DNA of 64,000 bases from contig NC_135161.1 in the NCBI RefSeq assembly GCF_050948215.1, positions 5,837,911-5,901,910 on the forward strand. The letters run 5' to 3'. The stretch comes from Halictus rubicundus. Taxonomy: Eukaryota; Arthropoda; Insecta; Hymenoptera; Halictidae. This document shows, piece by piece, positions 25,068 through 36,748 of this stretch; the first letter of the stretch is position 1; each line of letters starts with the position of its first letter. Made by a program: the position numbers and the translations under genes. The notes beneath the pieces were generated by a model that saw nothing but the letters and a program-made list of their open reading frames with translations, was not told the origin of the DNA and ran no database searches.

Positions 25068-25611
25068 ACGGAATCTTGGCCCTTTTAACGATCACGTAAT
25101 TGCCGGGCAAATCGGCAAAGCAAACGGGAAAAATCGATGCGGGATTGATCCGATTGATGACGACCGGCTGTTCTACGAACAGATAGAAAGAAGAAGCGGG
25201 ACGCGCCGAAATAATCCCGTTTGCCACAATCGCATTACCGGGCTCCCTTTGCGTGCATTGTTCTCGAAATGACTTCGGGCAAAAGGATATACCCGGGGAA
25301 CCACAATGCGGTTCACTGGACAATGCGGGATGACGCGTTGAAAAATCAACGATCCTCCGCAACTTCGATCGACCCCGCTTGCCCTTTTGCACTCGAACGG
25401 ACCGAGGCGCCACTGAAAGAAATTACGCGTGTTTCACAAATTGCTGCACATTTCGCGTTCAAATGAAATCTCCAGGCTCGAGTGCAAAGGGTTCAGCGCC
25501 CGACCTTTGACCCTTGCGAGACCCTTCCGGGTCTATCTCGACTGTGCGTTTAAAAATCCTCCCGTTCGATCGCCTAACTTGAATCGTACAAAAATCGCTC
25601 GCTCAGTTTGT
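25068..25611. other. Gene-free stretch
   Basis: CpG-rich unique sequence with only chance ORFs. I see no feature. Confidence 0.4.
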
Positions 25612-26053
25612 TTAACACTTTGATCGCCAAACTAGAAACCCCAAAAATTCTATAAAATCAAAGTAAGATATTTAACACTAGGTTTACGGAGCACTAGAAG
25701 TGACTATTTTGCATTACTTTATAAAAATAACAAGAACGTGCAACCCACGTTTTTAGCCATATTTTAAAAATAATATATACCCAAAGAAATAAATTTGCTA
25801 AATAATTTCTCATGTATGCATCCTTAGAGTCTCAATAATTTTAAATTAAAAATATTAGAACCCGTCATTTTGACGGGTCCCGTAAACCTAGTGTTAATGA
25901 AATAAAAATTGAAAAAAATTAAATGTATGATACTGAGTAGTCCTCCAACTGTCTTGCATTTTACAAATCCTAATCAAATTCGGTACAATGAATATATCAA
26001 CGTAAAAATTAATTTTAAAACCTGGACAAATAATTCCGTCACCCACATATCTT
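25612..26053. mobile_element. MITE family H, copy 1, interrupted by family A
   Basis: Starts at TTAA 25612 (TTAACACTTTGATCGCCAA). The body is split at 25672-25897 by a family A element and resumes with TGAAATAAAAATTG; it then decays after AATTCCGTCACCCAC. The related copy at 38396 is in opposite orientation and has the insertion site empty (TTTAATGAAATAAAAATTG as read on the minus strand). Confidence 0.75.
25672..25897. mobile_element. MITE family A, copy inserted in family H
   Basis: 226 bp including both TTAA copies. Termini are AACACTAGGTTTACGG and CCGTAAACCTAGTGTT, perfectly inverted. The subterminal palindrome CCCGTCATTTTGACGGG sits by the right end. TTAA target duplication with short TIRs is the piggyBac signature; no transposase is encoded. 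Confidence 0.9.
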
Positions 26054-26139
26054 TGTGCATTTATGGCTTCTGAAAATTTTCAAAAAAAGCTGTAACATCA
26101 ATTTCGATAGAATTTAGTACGATTTTTATTTGTTTTGGA

Positions 26140-26253
26140 TCTGCAGAGGCCGGTCCCGTAGAAAATAGGATTTTATTTCATTCCATTTTCTGAAAATTTG
26201 TCTGCAAAGGTTGGATATTGCATAAATATCCGCAGTCTAACTATTACAGATAG
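26140..26253. mobile_element. MITE family E fragment
   Basis: Bounded by TGGATCTGCAGAGG and TAAATATCCGCAGTCTAA, the latter being the family E terminus seen at 60515 and 62895. Body is A/T-rich and short. Confidence 0.45.
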
Positions 26254-26320
26254 TAATAAATTACTACTGTTACAGATTAAATAGCAACCGCAACGTGAAA
26301 AGGCACAATCATCCGCAGTA

Positions 26321-26519
26321 CAGTGTTTTCTCGACATATGTCAACAACACGGGTCTTGCCAGCGACATATATCGTCCAGGACACACTATTCTTTGATCCA
26401 CGCTGAACGTCATATTATCCGAGCTTCGAGGCCCCTCTCGGGGTATACCCCGCGGCAGTGGGGATAGTTCTGCGACTTTTATCAGCCAGATATTTGCGAC
26501 ATGTATCGAGAAGAGACTG
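26321..26519. mobile_element. MITE family D, copy 3
   Basis: 199 bp flanked by TA on both sides. Left end CAGTGTTTTCTCGACATATG, right end ATGTATCGAGAAGAGACTG. The core GGGGTATACCCCGCGG is palindromic. Confidence 0.8.
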
Positions 26520-28464
26520 TATCGACCATACTCGTGCGCAGGGTGAAAAACAAAATCGTGTGCCATTAAAACTGAATGCCACGGAAGAGTACATTGAGGC
26601 GGAGAACGTGCTGCATGGAAAAAAAGGAAAAGATAATCTAGCTTGAAAGCGCTACGAAATATAGCTTGCTCCGACTTTGAAGATCGATTTGCATTGTAAA
26701 TGGGTCGTGAGAAGTATAAATCACGAGAACGTATATGCGCAACCGAACTCACCAACGTTGTCTCCGTTGCCGCAGACAATATCTGTCGCCAAGGCCTGAA
26801 AAACATTATCGGATTATTAATTGGTCTCGTCTGGAAGCTCGTCGAGTATTTTCCAACCAGAGTAACGTGTCCGAATAGTAATTTCCATCGATATTTGCAT
26901 GATTCGGCGGCTCTCGAAAATAGCCCTAGTTTTTCAAGCGACGAGGACTAACTTTCTTTGTTTTTCAATTTTAGATGCATACTTAGAGAAGAAATCCACA
27001 TTCCCGAGCTGTTTCGCGTTTCACGCGTTATAAAACGCGACGCTATTTTTAAACGTTCACAAGTGCAGCGAACGAGTATCCCACGAAGACTTGCATCTCT
27101 CTGTCCGGAGGAGCAAGATGGACATCGTTAAAGGAAAAATGCTTCTCGTGCCAGCGTTCCACGGCGCCGATGGAACAACAATTTCGGAATTCGATACGGG
27201 ACGAACGCGAGGAATCACGGGAACCCGAGTGATCCAGCTCTCCGCGACCCGTTATTGCGATGCTCCGGTGATTTTTCGAATTTCGCGCAGTCGATCGTTT
27301 TTAAGCGTCCGATCACGCGATGCGGCCAGCCTCGTGGCGAACGTTAGCCTCCCGTTAATTACAACGAAACTCGCAAAATTCTACTTTGCCACGGACTTTC
27401 GAAACCACTATTGCAAACGCGCGCCCATTTGCACAAGAAACTGTAATCTTACCGCAGCGTCAGCAGATCTTATCAGATCGTTTTGGAATCGTTTCATTAG
27501 ACTCTCCGCGTCGAAGTAATCTTTCAGCAACTTATTTTGTTGAATTTTGTTCGAATCGTATAAATATTAATTATTATGTTCTCGGAAACGAGAATTATTT
27601 CCTACTCGATACTTAGCAAAGTTAGTATAATATCTCGGGAACACGCAGGACCGCAAAGGGTTAAGGAATCGTCGCAGCCGTGATAATGCTTCTTCGGGTA
27701 CGTGGGCTTTGCAATTCCGTAACACGTTTCTTTCCGCGGCCCACATGGCTTTGTTTCGTTCCCTACTCTCTCTCTCTCTCTTTCTTTCTCTCTTTTTCTG
27801 TTCCTGGTGCATAGAAAAATCCAAGAGGACAAATAAAAGCATCGGAATCGTAATTAACTCGCGGAACAACAACCGGCAGCGATTCTCGACTAACAAAACC
27901 CGAAGAGTGCTTCGGGGAACAAGGTCACCCGATCCCGACGAGAGATCACGTCTAAAAAAGACGGAGAAAGAGAGAGAGCGAGAGAGAAAGAGGACAGAGA
28001 GATCGGAAGAAAGAGAGAGAGACAGAGGGAGATAAGGATCGTTTCTTGGTACACTTATCTTCCGGTTGCCGAGCTCCGAGGAATCGATCGGGACATATTG
28101 TCTTGTTTAACCCTTCATAGGGCATAATCTCTGGGTCACCGAAAGATACTGTACCATAGAATATTGTTCACGCTCTGTCCACCGAACAATTTTTATTAAG
28201 AAATCTGTAGATGGTAGGCTTTCGAGATTTGTTAAATAACCGGTAACACCGTGTCTGTAGATACGGTGTCAATTATCAACCAGGGAAGATCGATCGGCCG
28301 ATTTTTATCTTGACAATTTCTTGTAGAAGATCGGTGGTGCCAGTCATGTGTGCCGATAATTAGAAACCTTGAGACAGCCTTATTCCTGAGGAATCCCAAG
28401 AAATATGCTGCTCTATCGAGACCAACGAGCGGGGAACGATCGTGCAGTACAGGGGCGAGAGAGG

Positions 28465-28497
<33 letters not shown>

Positions 28498-30198
28498 GAG
28501 AGGTTCCTGGATTAGAGGTAACCTTCGCAATCGATTTTATCCACGACAGGCGGAGGTCAACGACGTACTGGGCCCCATGATTGCGCGACCATGGGGGGCA
28601 ATATACTAACGACGATGCTCATTTTCTTTTTCAGGGTTCCGGGAGGAGTGGAGACCGTGGCTGTTCGGGACAAGAGGAACGCCCACGCGAGCTAGAGAAC
28701 GAAACGAGTCGATAATCGGGAGACAGCGGGTACTCACGTTCATGGTGAAGGGACAGCTGACAGTCGATCCACGTAACACACTCGACACTGCCACCAATTA
28801 TGACATCGCGGGACGAATATCGCAGCTGTGGTACACGGCACGTCGATCGGTCAACGGTATACGCATGTCACACGGATTAAAATCACTCTTTCGGGAAGAT
28901 GTAGTTTCAGGAATGCATATTCTGAGTCACTCCGCCGCAAGAGAAAGCCAGCCCCTCCCTGACTGCAACACACAACCCCTGTGTGTCCGCTAGTCGCGCA
29001 TGCTCTTCAGCGGGCTCGAGGCTCCTTAGACCGAAGGGGATGATTTTGCACGGCCCTTGCCAGCCCTAGACACCGAGCTCCGTTGAGGCCCTTAGGGCGC
29101 ACGCGAACCTCGTCCACGAACACCCCCAACCAACGAAACTTTCAACCGGTATCCATGCGAAGGACGCGACGATAACGAACTGTCGGGCGGTCAGCGAGCA
29201 TCCCCTAGCGTTAGGCCGACCGTGCGCATGTCCATGTGCGTGTCCCGACACCCTCCGCGGACCTCTATGATCGAACAACTGATCCACGATTCGTTCCTTT
29301 TCTCTTTCCCGGGGCTCCACGTTCGAAATTCGTCGCCCCGTTATCTTCTTTGTCGTCGGCTCGTCCTCCTCCCTCTGCCAATCGCAGTACAAGCCTATAA
29401 GTAACCACCGCCCAGCGAATGATAACGATGGTATAACAATGAACGGATTCTTAGCCGGCGATACGATTCTCTTCCTCTTTGTCTTCCTATCCTCGTCCGC
29501 TCCTCAAGGAGAACGATCGGATCGCGCCACGATTGCGAACCAACTTCGCCTTATATTGATTTTCCCCGAGCTCCGATGGCCCCCGCTTGCAAAGGTTGTT
29601 ACTTCTTCGCATGACCCGTACCTGCCCGCTAGCTGCTATGACTAACGATGGAGACGGTAGCAACGAACGTTTCGTGCGAGCACCCTCGCCCCTGTTCGAC
29701 CAGCGTACAACGAAAATTGCGTTGATACCATCCTCTGGTGAAACTAGGGTTTCGTTCAGTAATAGACTTGAATTTTTCAAGGGTAGAATATGAAAAATTT
29801 TTCTCTTGTTGGATACATTTAGTAGAAAACATGTTTAATTTAACTTTAATTAAACATATTTGATAAAAAAGATTTACTGCATGCTTAAACAACGATTTAG
29901 AATAACGTTTTTACTAAGAAAAAAGTGTACGCTATTTTATTTTATAATGAATTAACCCCTTATTAATGATTAGTACTTCCTTGTCTTGAATAATTTCGTA
30001 GGAAAAAGAAAATTTGTAGTAATTTGTCAATATTTAATATCGATAAGAATGAAAAACAATTTTATTTCAACTTAAAGGAGAACATTTATATCGATGTTAC
30101 ATGGTAACGGGTTAAACGTTCAGGTTTTACGGTAGAAAAGTACAGTACCTAAATAGTATCTTCGTTTAAAAAAGTATAAAAAATAATATTCTTTTCGA
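26520..30198. other. Gene-free interval with GA/CT microsatellites
   Basis: No coding region is supported. Simple repeats: (CT)n at 27766-27795, GA-rich run 27963-28032, (GA)n 28455-28498. CpG-rich sequence spans roughly 26.9-29.7 kb. TTAACCCTTCATAGGGC near 28108 could be the end of another TTAA element but I found no matching partner. The rest looks unique. Confidence 0.4.
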
Positions 30199-30790
30199 AA
30201 AGTATGTGTATGTTCCATCGACAGGTTGACGGACCCGCGGATGGGATTTAAAAGTAGCGCCGCTGCGATTGATCTGGTTGACCAATGACATCGTTCGTAT
30301 GTCCGACCAATCACAGCGCACCATTTCGAAAAAGCGTCCAATCACGTCGCAGAAACGTAAATATGAGTTCAGTCCGCCACTACGCTTCGTTTGAATCGGA
30401 TCTGTGCTATCAGAGTGAGGTAGAGAAGTTGAATATTTGTTAATAAATTGTTTAAATTTGCGAAATAAGTGATCAAATACTGAAGAATATTATGGAAAGT
30501 ATGTGTATGTTCTATCGATAGGTTGCCGGACCCGCGGATGGGATTTAAAAGTAGCGCCGCTGCGATTGAACTGGCTGGCCAATGATATCGTTCGTACGTC
30601 CGACCAATCAGAGCGCACCATTTTTAAAAAGGGTCCAATCACGTCGCAGAAACGTAAATATGAGTTCAGTCCGCCACTACGCATCGTTTGAATCGGATCT
30701 GTGCTATCAGAGTGAGGTAGAGAAGTTGAATATTTGTTAATAAGTCGTTTAAATTTGTGAAATAAGTGACAAAATACTGAAGAATATTAC
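30199..30790. repeat. Tandem duplication of a 297-bp CCAAT-box cassette
   Basis: Copies 30199-30495 and 30496-30790 are about 93-95% identical by eye. Each holds three CCAAT boxes in the same orientation with spacing 25 and 31 bp (30282, 30307, 30338; and 30579, 30604, 30635), then GTAAATATGAGTTCAGTCCG, an Inr-like TTCAGTC. This is promoter-like architecture without an attached ORF. It could be a duplicated promoter or non-coding first exon reading to the right. Confidence 0.85.
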
Positions 30791-32141
30791 GAGGGCGCCC
30801 GGGATTATTCGTGGCAAGTGGAAATTTGGAGCTTTCAAACCGAGAATCATAACTCGACATACTCTTCGTCTACTCCTGCGTGAAGTTTCCAGAAAAATAG
30901 CTGGGGTATGTGAAAAATTATCAATTTCAATCTACTGTTTCCCTTTAAATGCATAAACAATCTATCTATCAATCTGTTCCGCGTTTTTCATTGAAAAATC
31001 GTAACAATAGACAATTCTATGTATATTTGTACCAAAACAAGGCTTTATTTGCGCATCTCTCGTTAGGTACAAAATAAATATACTTTTATAAAAAATATAA
31101 ATCTTCCATACAATCCGTTAAAAATTCCGCACACGTTACGTACGAGCGGTAGAAAAATGTTGCACGATTCGCGTATTTTTGTGACAAGCTCCAATATAGG
31201 TACATTTCCGTCATTTCCATTTCACTCTATAGTTCGTTCGACGATTATGTACAAGTCGTAAGAAACTCGATTCCTACGATATAAACGTGACGATTTTACT
31301 GGCATACAATAATTCTCTAAACGGATCTACAGAAAATAGAGGGCGGAAAACATTCGAAAATCTCGTTCAAATTCATTTCCCATTTTCTACGGTTTGGCAT
31401 ACTTGTAGAGGAACACTGTTGCACGCTAGGCGTACACGATCAACTTTTATATTACAATTCGTAATCTATTTATGCGCAATTAGGTATGATATACAACAAA
31501 AAGAATACATATGTATGTATAGAATTTTCTTCCTAAAAAACAACATTAACCGCTTACCTTATAATGATATGTTTCAATATTATCGCAATGTACGATTCAG
31601 GGTGCAACTGAAACGCAACGATGGCTGCACGGTTGGTCACGTGACGGAGCTCTGATTGGCCCGTTTCGCGCAGGACAACCCTTTCGTGCTCGGCGCGCCA
31701 ACAATTCGAAAATTCAAATTCTGCGGAAGACCGAGCGGGCGATGCGCGAGGCAAGCGGCTAACGAATGTACGTATAGCGTGGTTTAAATTAAATTAATTT
31801 GTTTTCGTACGCAAAGAACGCATAGAACGCAAATGATTAATACTTTCTCTTGTATCGAAGGTCTGAATTCTTTCTTGGACATTCACTGTTGCGCGTGCGC
31901 TGCTCGTCGGGCGAAACAACTGTGAATTGAGTGTGTAGCCTCGGTTTTCGTCTCGTAACGAGCAGCCTAAGGAATGTACGATGATGTCACGATATCATTG
32001 CGAATTGGTTACCGATGTCTTGCTCTGTCTGGATGGCGATAAATTACTCGGGTAAAAAAAAGAAGGCCTTACAATCTAAATGCAAAGAACAAATAAATAT
32101 ATGCTTTCTCGATGACCCGAATAGACAGACGCACACACTTG
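30791..32141 (-). other. Probable 3' UTR of the Ance-3-like gene and adjacent unique DNA
   Basis: Directly downstream of the TAA at 32142. AT-rich, with minus-strand poly(A)-signal candidates (TTTATT on the + strand near 31045). A 10-bp perfect palindrome GTCACGTGAC (31636-31645) lies next to an inverted CCAAT box (ATTGG, 31655), so an unrelated promoter is possible. No ORF here looks protein-coding. Confidence 0.4.
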
Positions 32142-35100
32142 TTAAACGTATCTTCTATTCTTCGGCATTTTGCGGCACCGTTGCCGGTAGAAGATCGCTA
32201 TTAAACAAATCACTATAGTCGCCAGGAGCACCGCTCCCACCGCCCACACCGCTTTACTAGTATTCATCTTTGGTTTCGTGTCTTCGTTGGGCTCTACACT
32301 ATCGTCTAATGACTCGTCGGGACGACCTTCGTTTGTCGCTTCTGATCCCAATGGATTATGGTTCTGCGGCTTCTCCTCCGTCTCGTGTACGGACGATTTC
32401 GACCCTAAGCTCTTGTTGCTGTTGTCCAGGGCGTTACCGTCGCCCCTTAGGCTATTTTCTTTGCTGGAAGGCGTTGTGGTTACTATTTTTCTTCTCTCGG
32501 TGACCGTTCGCGGCGCGCCGGTGGTCGTCGTTGTGGGCGCGTTCATCTCTGCAATTGTCTTCTTCTCCAAGTCGTGCAACTCCGACTCGTTAACGGTGAC
32601 TGGTTTGTACTCGAAATCTTCGTCCAACTCGTCGATCAAATCTTCCAAAGGAGAGAAGAACGATAGGATCGCGTCAGCGGATATTTCATCTATCTCGAAG
32701 ACGTTGTTGATTATTCGCGACCACTCGTCGCTGCCTCCTTTCCGAACCAGCTTTCTGTTAACAGGAAAAATTGGTTGTTTAATTCGCACCTTTATCATTA
32801 ATTCTGTAGAAATTAAATGATATAGATTTTTGTTGGTACTCACAGAATGTCGTCTTTCGATTGTCTTCTCAGCATGGGCTCGTACCTGACTTCCGTGGAG
32901 TCCATGATGTATTGATAGATTTGGAAGGCAAGAATCGTTCCCGTTAGCTTACTGCGAAATTAATGTTTATTTTAATAACGCGGCAGCATCGAAACGATCG
33001 TGAATGTTTAATCGTTATTGCTACCTACGGAAGATACGGTTTATTGCTGGTGATATAATCGTCATTCAGGAACGTGGGTATTTCTGTTCCATTGTTGTCG
33101 AGACCTTCGTACTCTTGCCTTGAACGAACGTATTCGAAATGAATATCTAGCGAAATTGGTGATAGCACGTCACGCGAATTAGTTAGCAAATTCATACCTG
33201 TACTGCCACCAAGATGACGTTAGATCTTCAGGCTTCATGCCTGTCTCGTTGGCCTCGATCCTCCACATGTCCGCGGACATGTAATAAGCTAATCGAGGTA
33301 GTACGTCCAAGGCGGTTATCATCAAAGATACCATTAAAAGTTGCTCTTTGTCGGTAGACTTATCTACGATGCGAGAGTGGTTCAGCCAAGCGGGACTGGC
33401 TGCTAGGATGCCGAACAGTTCACCTACGCTTTCTTCTAAAACTGCAAATTTACACATCGCGTTGATTGCCACTGTTCGAGTGAATATAATATTTTTTTAT
33501 CGTAAGTTTCCCTTCTTACCGGAATATCTATTAGCCGTAGTAAGTACTGGTATATTCTGCAGAGTTATTTGATTGTATACAACTTTCCCTACATCCTTAT
33601 GAGCGGAAAGATAATTGCTTAACGTAGGCTCGTAGCAAGTAGATACCCTGAGGAATATTTTCACAGTGAAAATAGACACCGTTCTACTAGAAAACATACA
33701 GGCTTAATTAATTTTAGTGTACGCACCTCATAGCGCCATCCTTACAAAAATTAATTAGCTTAGATGGGCATTGCCCTTCGAAATTGCTTTCCTCCCAAAA
33801 TTCGAGTTCCGGAGCGTTATCTAATAATTGTGTGCCCATATCAGAGGCAGTTTTGTACAATGACCTACCGAGAAGTTTCTGAAATGAAGTCAATTATTAA
33901 TACGTTACGTTCATGTATACTACATGAACAACGGTATGCTACTGACTCTTTTCCAAAGATTCTTTTTTATGTTGTGGATTAGGTCTGGTTGAGTAGATAC
34001 ATCCACCGCAACTGGAGTCCAGTCGCTTCCTTGCAGCGATCCTACAAAGAAGACAACGGTAAGGTAAGAAAACACTATCTCGTTCTTGAGAAAACCGTGT
34101 CGTAAAAATTAACTTGCCAAGTAGATACGCCGGGATTGTCTGGTTCGCATCGATTTTGTATTTATGCGACAAGTTATTTCGTACGTGCTGCAGTATCTTT
34201 TTATGCAGTCTAGCGATTCTGGTCCACTCGTATTTAATTTGCTCGTAACCGTCCTTGTATCCGCTCAACAGCTCCCAGTATTGCGTAACATCTTTGGCAC
34301 CTGAAACATTGTACACCGTTAACGCGATATTGTTTGCGCGTGCGAGCGGAAAATTTAATTATCCTTTTCGCAAAGCACTGACCATTTTCTTCGGCAGCTT
34401 GTTCAACCAATGGAAGAATAGTCGAGACATTTTCGGCTAGAACGTCCAACTCTTGGTGCCATGCTGCCCAGACGCGTTTCTTTTTCTCGGCGTTGTTGTT
34501 GAAATACAGCACGCGTTCCGCATCTGAAAAAGTCAGTATTTTTAATATTCAGAGCATGGATACATTCCCGTCAATTAATGTTTAATTTTTTAATCTATAC
34601 CTCGACGCGTGTAGTTGCTACTGGATTCTCGGAACACTGCAGACAATCTCTTCAACTCTGCTGTCCCAGCAAAGTGGACAAGCTGTAAAGTAAAGTCATC
34701 TCAAATTGTCTGCAATAGCGCATATGGACCCAATTACTGTGGGGGTGCCAACTACCGTGCCTATATTAATTATACTCATTTTTAAGGCGTAATGAACATT
34801 GATGCTAGGCTTACGGTGCACTAAAGATGACTATTTTACGTTACTTTATAAAAATAACAATGTGCTGCCCAAAATAAAACTAGGACACTTGATGTAAATA
34901 GTGAAGTAACGATGACATGATCCTCCTAGGGTTTCAAGAAATGTTCTTGAACTTTGACTAATGACTGTAAACACGCTCACAATAAATTGTAAACACTGAT
35001 ACAAATTCTTCTCGTTTCGGTGACTCTAATCAGTACGTTTCAGAAATTCATTGGGATTTATTCAATTGTGACAGATAACGTTACTTCTCTGAAACGATGG

Positions 35101-36748
35101 TGTACAGTGATGCAGAAAAGATAGACATGTTTTTAGTTTATGGTGAGGCAAAAAATAACTCAGTACAAGCATCTCAACGCAGAAAAATACCCTGAGAGAA
35201 ATCAATCTTCTCTATAAAGTTTTGACCGCTTATTTCAATTGTTTTGTAAAAGAGTATTAAATTGCTGAACACAAAACGATCAAAGTCTGCTACTGGAGAA
35301 GATGCAGAAACTTTTGTATTGGCTACAGTCAATATTGATCCTACTACAAGTCGAAAAATTGGACGTTCTTTAGGCATTTCCAAAGCAAGTGTGAATATTA
35401 CAATGTTATACATTTCATCCATACCATATTTCCTCACATCAGGAGCTTCATGGCAACGACTTTGAGAATCATGTTGCTTTTGTAAATTAACATTTCTTTT
35501 ATGACATTCTCTTTACTGACGAAGCCTCTTTTTCTAACCATGGACAACTGAATACCCATAATATGCATTATTGGTGCACTGAAAACCTGAAATGACTTCG
35601 ACAAGTTGAACACCAGCGTCCATGGTATGTAAATGTATGGTGTGGCATCGTTGGTGATAAGAAACTCAAGGTCAAGTGAAGGTCATAATATTACAGGTCA
35701 TTGGATTTGTCTGGGGCTTGGCTATCATATAGCGATAATAAAAATATATCATTCCATTTGAAAAAGAAACCTGGATGACCTTGAAACCTCAAAAAATATA
35801 ACCTCGAACAAAGGCTATAGCCGGCTTTGGGGGTCAAATCTGCCCCAGGAGGTATTTTATTCTAATTTGCGCCATTCGATAGCCTATCAAAAAAGATACC
35901 TTTCAGCCAAGTTTTAGCCCGATACCTCATTTGTAAGGGTAGTTATAGAGGAAAATCGAAAATCCAGTTTTCGGCCCATTTTCCCCATTTAACGACAATT
36001 TAAAATTCTGAAAAAAATCTGACACATTTCGGATACCAAACCACATATTTTGAATCGTTTTCAGATTTTTCCGTTGCAAACTCTGGTTGTAAAAATCGAA
36101 AAATCGGGTCGATTTTTTTTTTTGTAATATTCATTATGCTTTAAAAATAAGTATAATTAATATAGGCACAGTAATTGGCACCCCCATAGTAGTTGCATCC
36201 CTTACCCTATTGCGTATTGAAATGAAAAAAATGCAACTTACTGTCCTGAAATCGGTGCTGTTCAACAGAGCATCGCCGACAGTCACCGCGGAATCATACT
36301 TATACCGCGAAGACGAGTCGCTAGTGCTATCGTCCAAGGACCTGTTAACGACTTCAAGTTTTTGTATGTGCTTGAAATCAGCATAATCGACCAGCCCATC
36401 TTCCTGTAATTTTAATATTTCATAAAATTGCAAATTTAGTCTTGCACGCGTGTACACGCGTTTTTTTATTTGATTTTGTCGCGAGCCAAGCGGAACGTCG
36501 TGCAGATTATGAAAATCCGCGAACGTCGACGATCTCATGCGTATGTACGGTCAAATGTTTACCCATATGGACAGCGTTTTTTCGGACGGGTAATTAACGA
36601 ACGTCCATTCAGCTTCGGCGGTATTGAAACACATATCCTCGTAATCGAACTCGGTATAACGTATGAATGCCGTCCATTCGTCGTGCTCTAAGGACGCGGT
36701 GACGCATATCGCAAGACACAATATTATCCAGGCCCATTTCGATGGCAT
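32142..36748 (-). CDS. Ance-3: Catalytically inactive angiotensin-converting-enzyme-like membrane protein (Ance-3-like)
   Basis: Twelve exons, ATG 36748 to TAA 32142: 36748-36563, 36403-36242, 34682-34601, 34523-34383, 34300-34118, 34041-33947, 33878-33727, 33647-33520, 33471-33198, 33118-33029, 32951-32844, 32754-32142. Total 2,214 nt, 737 residues, all phases consistent. Signal peptide at 1-20 (WAWIILCLAICVTA). M2/ACE fold markers: IPAYLLGSLQGSDWTPV, FWEESNFEG, SSWWQYRQEYEGLDNN, GTILAFQIYQY, GGSDEWSRIINNV. A Thr/Ser stalk follows (APTTTTTGAPRTVTERR), then a transmembrane helix near 702-722 and a basic tail. The zinc motif HEMGH is replaced by HKDVGK (350-355): both histidine ligands are lysines and the catalytic Glu is Asp, while the third ligand position keeps Glu (E390). 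Family knowledge: insect ACE paralogues such as Ance-3 lack peptidase residues; function unknown. The 34118 donor is GC instead of GT. Intron 2 carries a 1.5 kb transposon composite. Confidence 0.87.
34730..36197. mobile_element. MITE family F, copy 2, expanded by nested insertions
   Basis: Ends are CCAATTACTGTGGGGGTGCC (34730) and its inverse, GGCACCCCCATAGTAGTTGC (to 36197), with the long inner arms of family F. Instead of the usual near-empty middle, 1.3 kb is present: a partial family A end (34800-34860), a broken transposase (35097-35690) and A/T-rich sequence of unknown origin. It sits wholly within intron 2 of the Ance-3-like gene, its left end about 50 bp from the exon 3 acceptor. Confidence 0.75.
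35097..35690 (+). pseudogene. Decayed Tc1/mariner-superfamily transposase
   Basis: ATG at 35097 opens MVYSDAEKIDMFLVYGEAKN, the N-terminal HTH type (DUF4817-like) found in some insect transposases. After frameshifts, downstream pieces read NYDPTTSRKIGRSLGISKAS in meaning (SRKIGRSLGISKASVN at about 35350) and, further on, a catalytic-core segment with FTDEASFSNHGQ, MHYWCTEN, and VEHQRP followed by NVWCGIVGDKK. Several stops and frame changes make it inactive. The family assignment is from memory of these motifs. Confidence 0.7.

Noticed and set aside
30417..30440. TGAGGTAGAGAAGTTGAATA resembles let-7 (seed TGAGGTAG), also in the second cassette copy
   Set aside because: Beyond the seed the match needs an inserted base, and I find no complementary arm nearby to form a precursor hairpin. 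Treated as chance.
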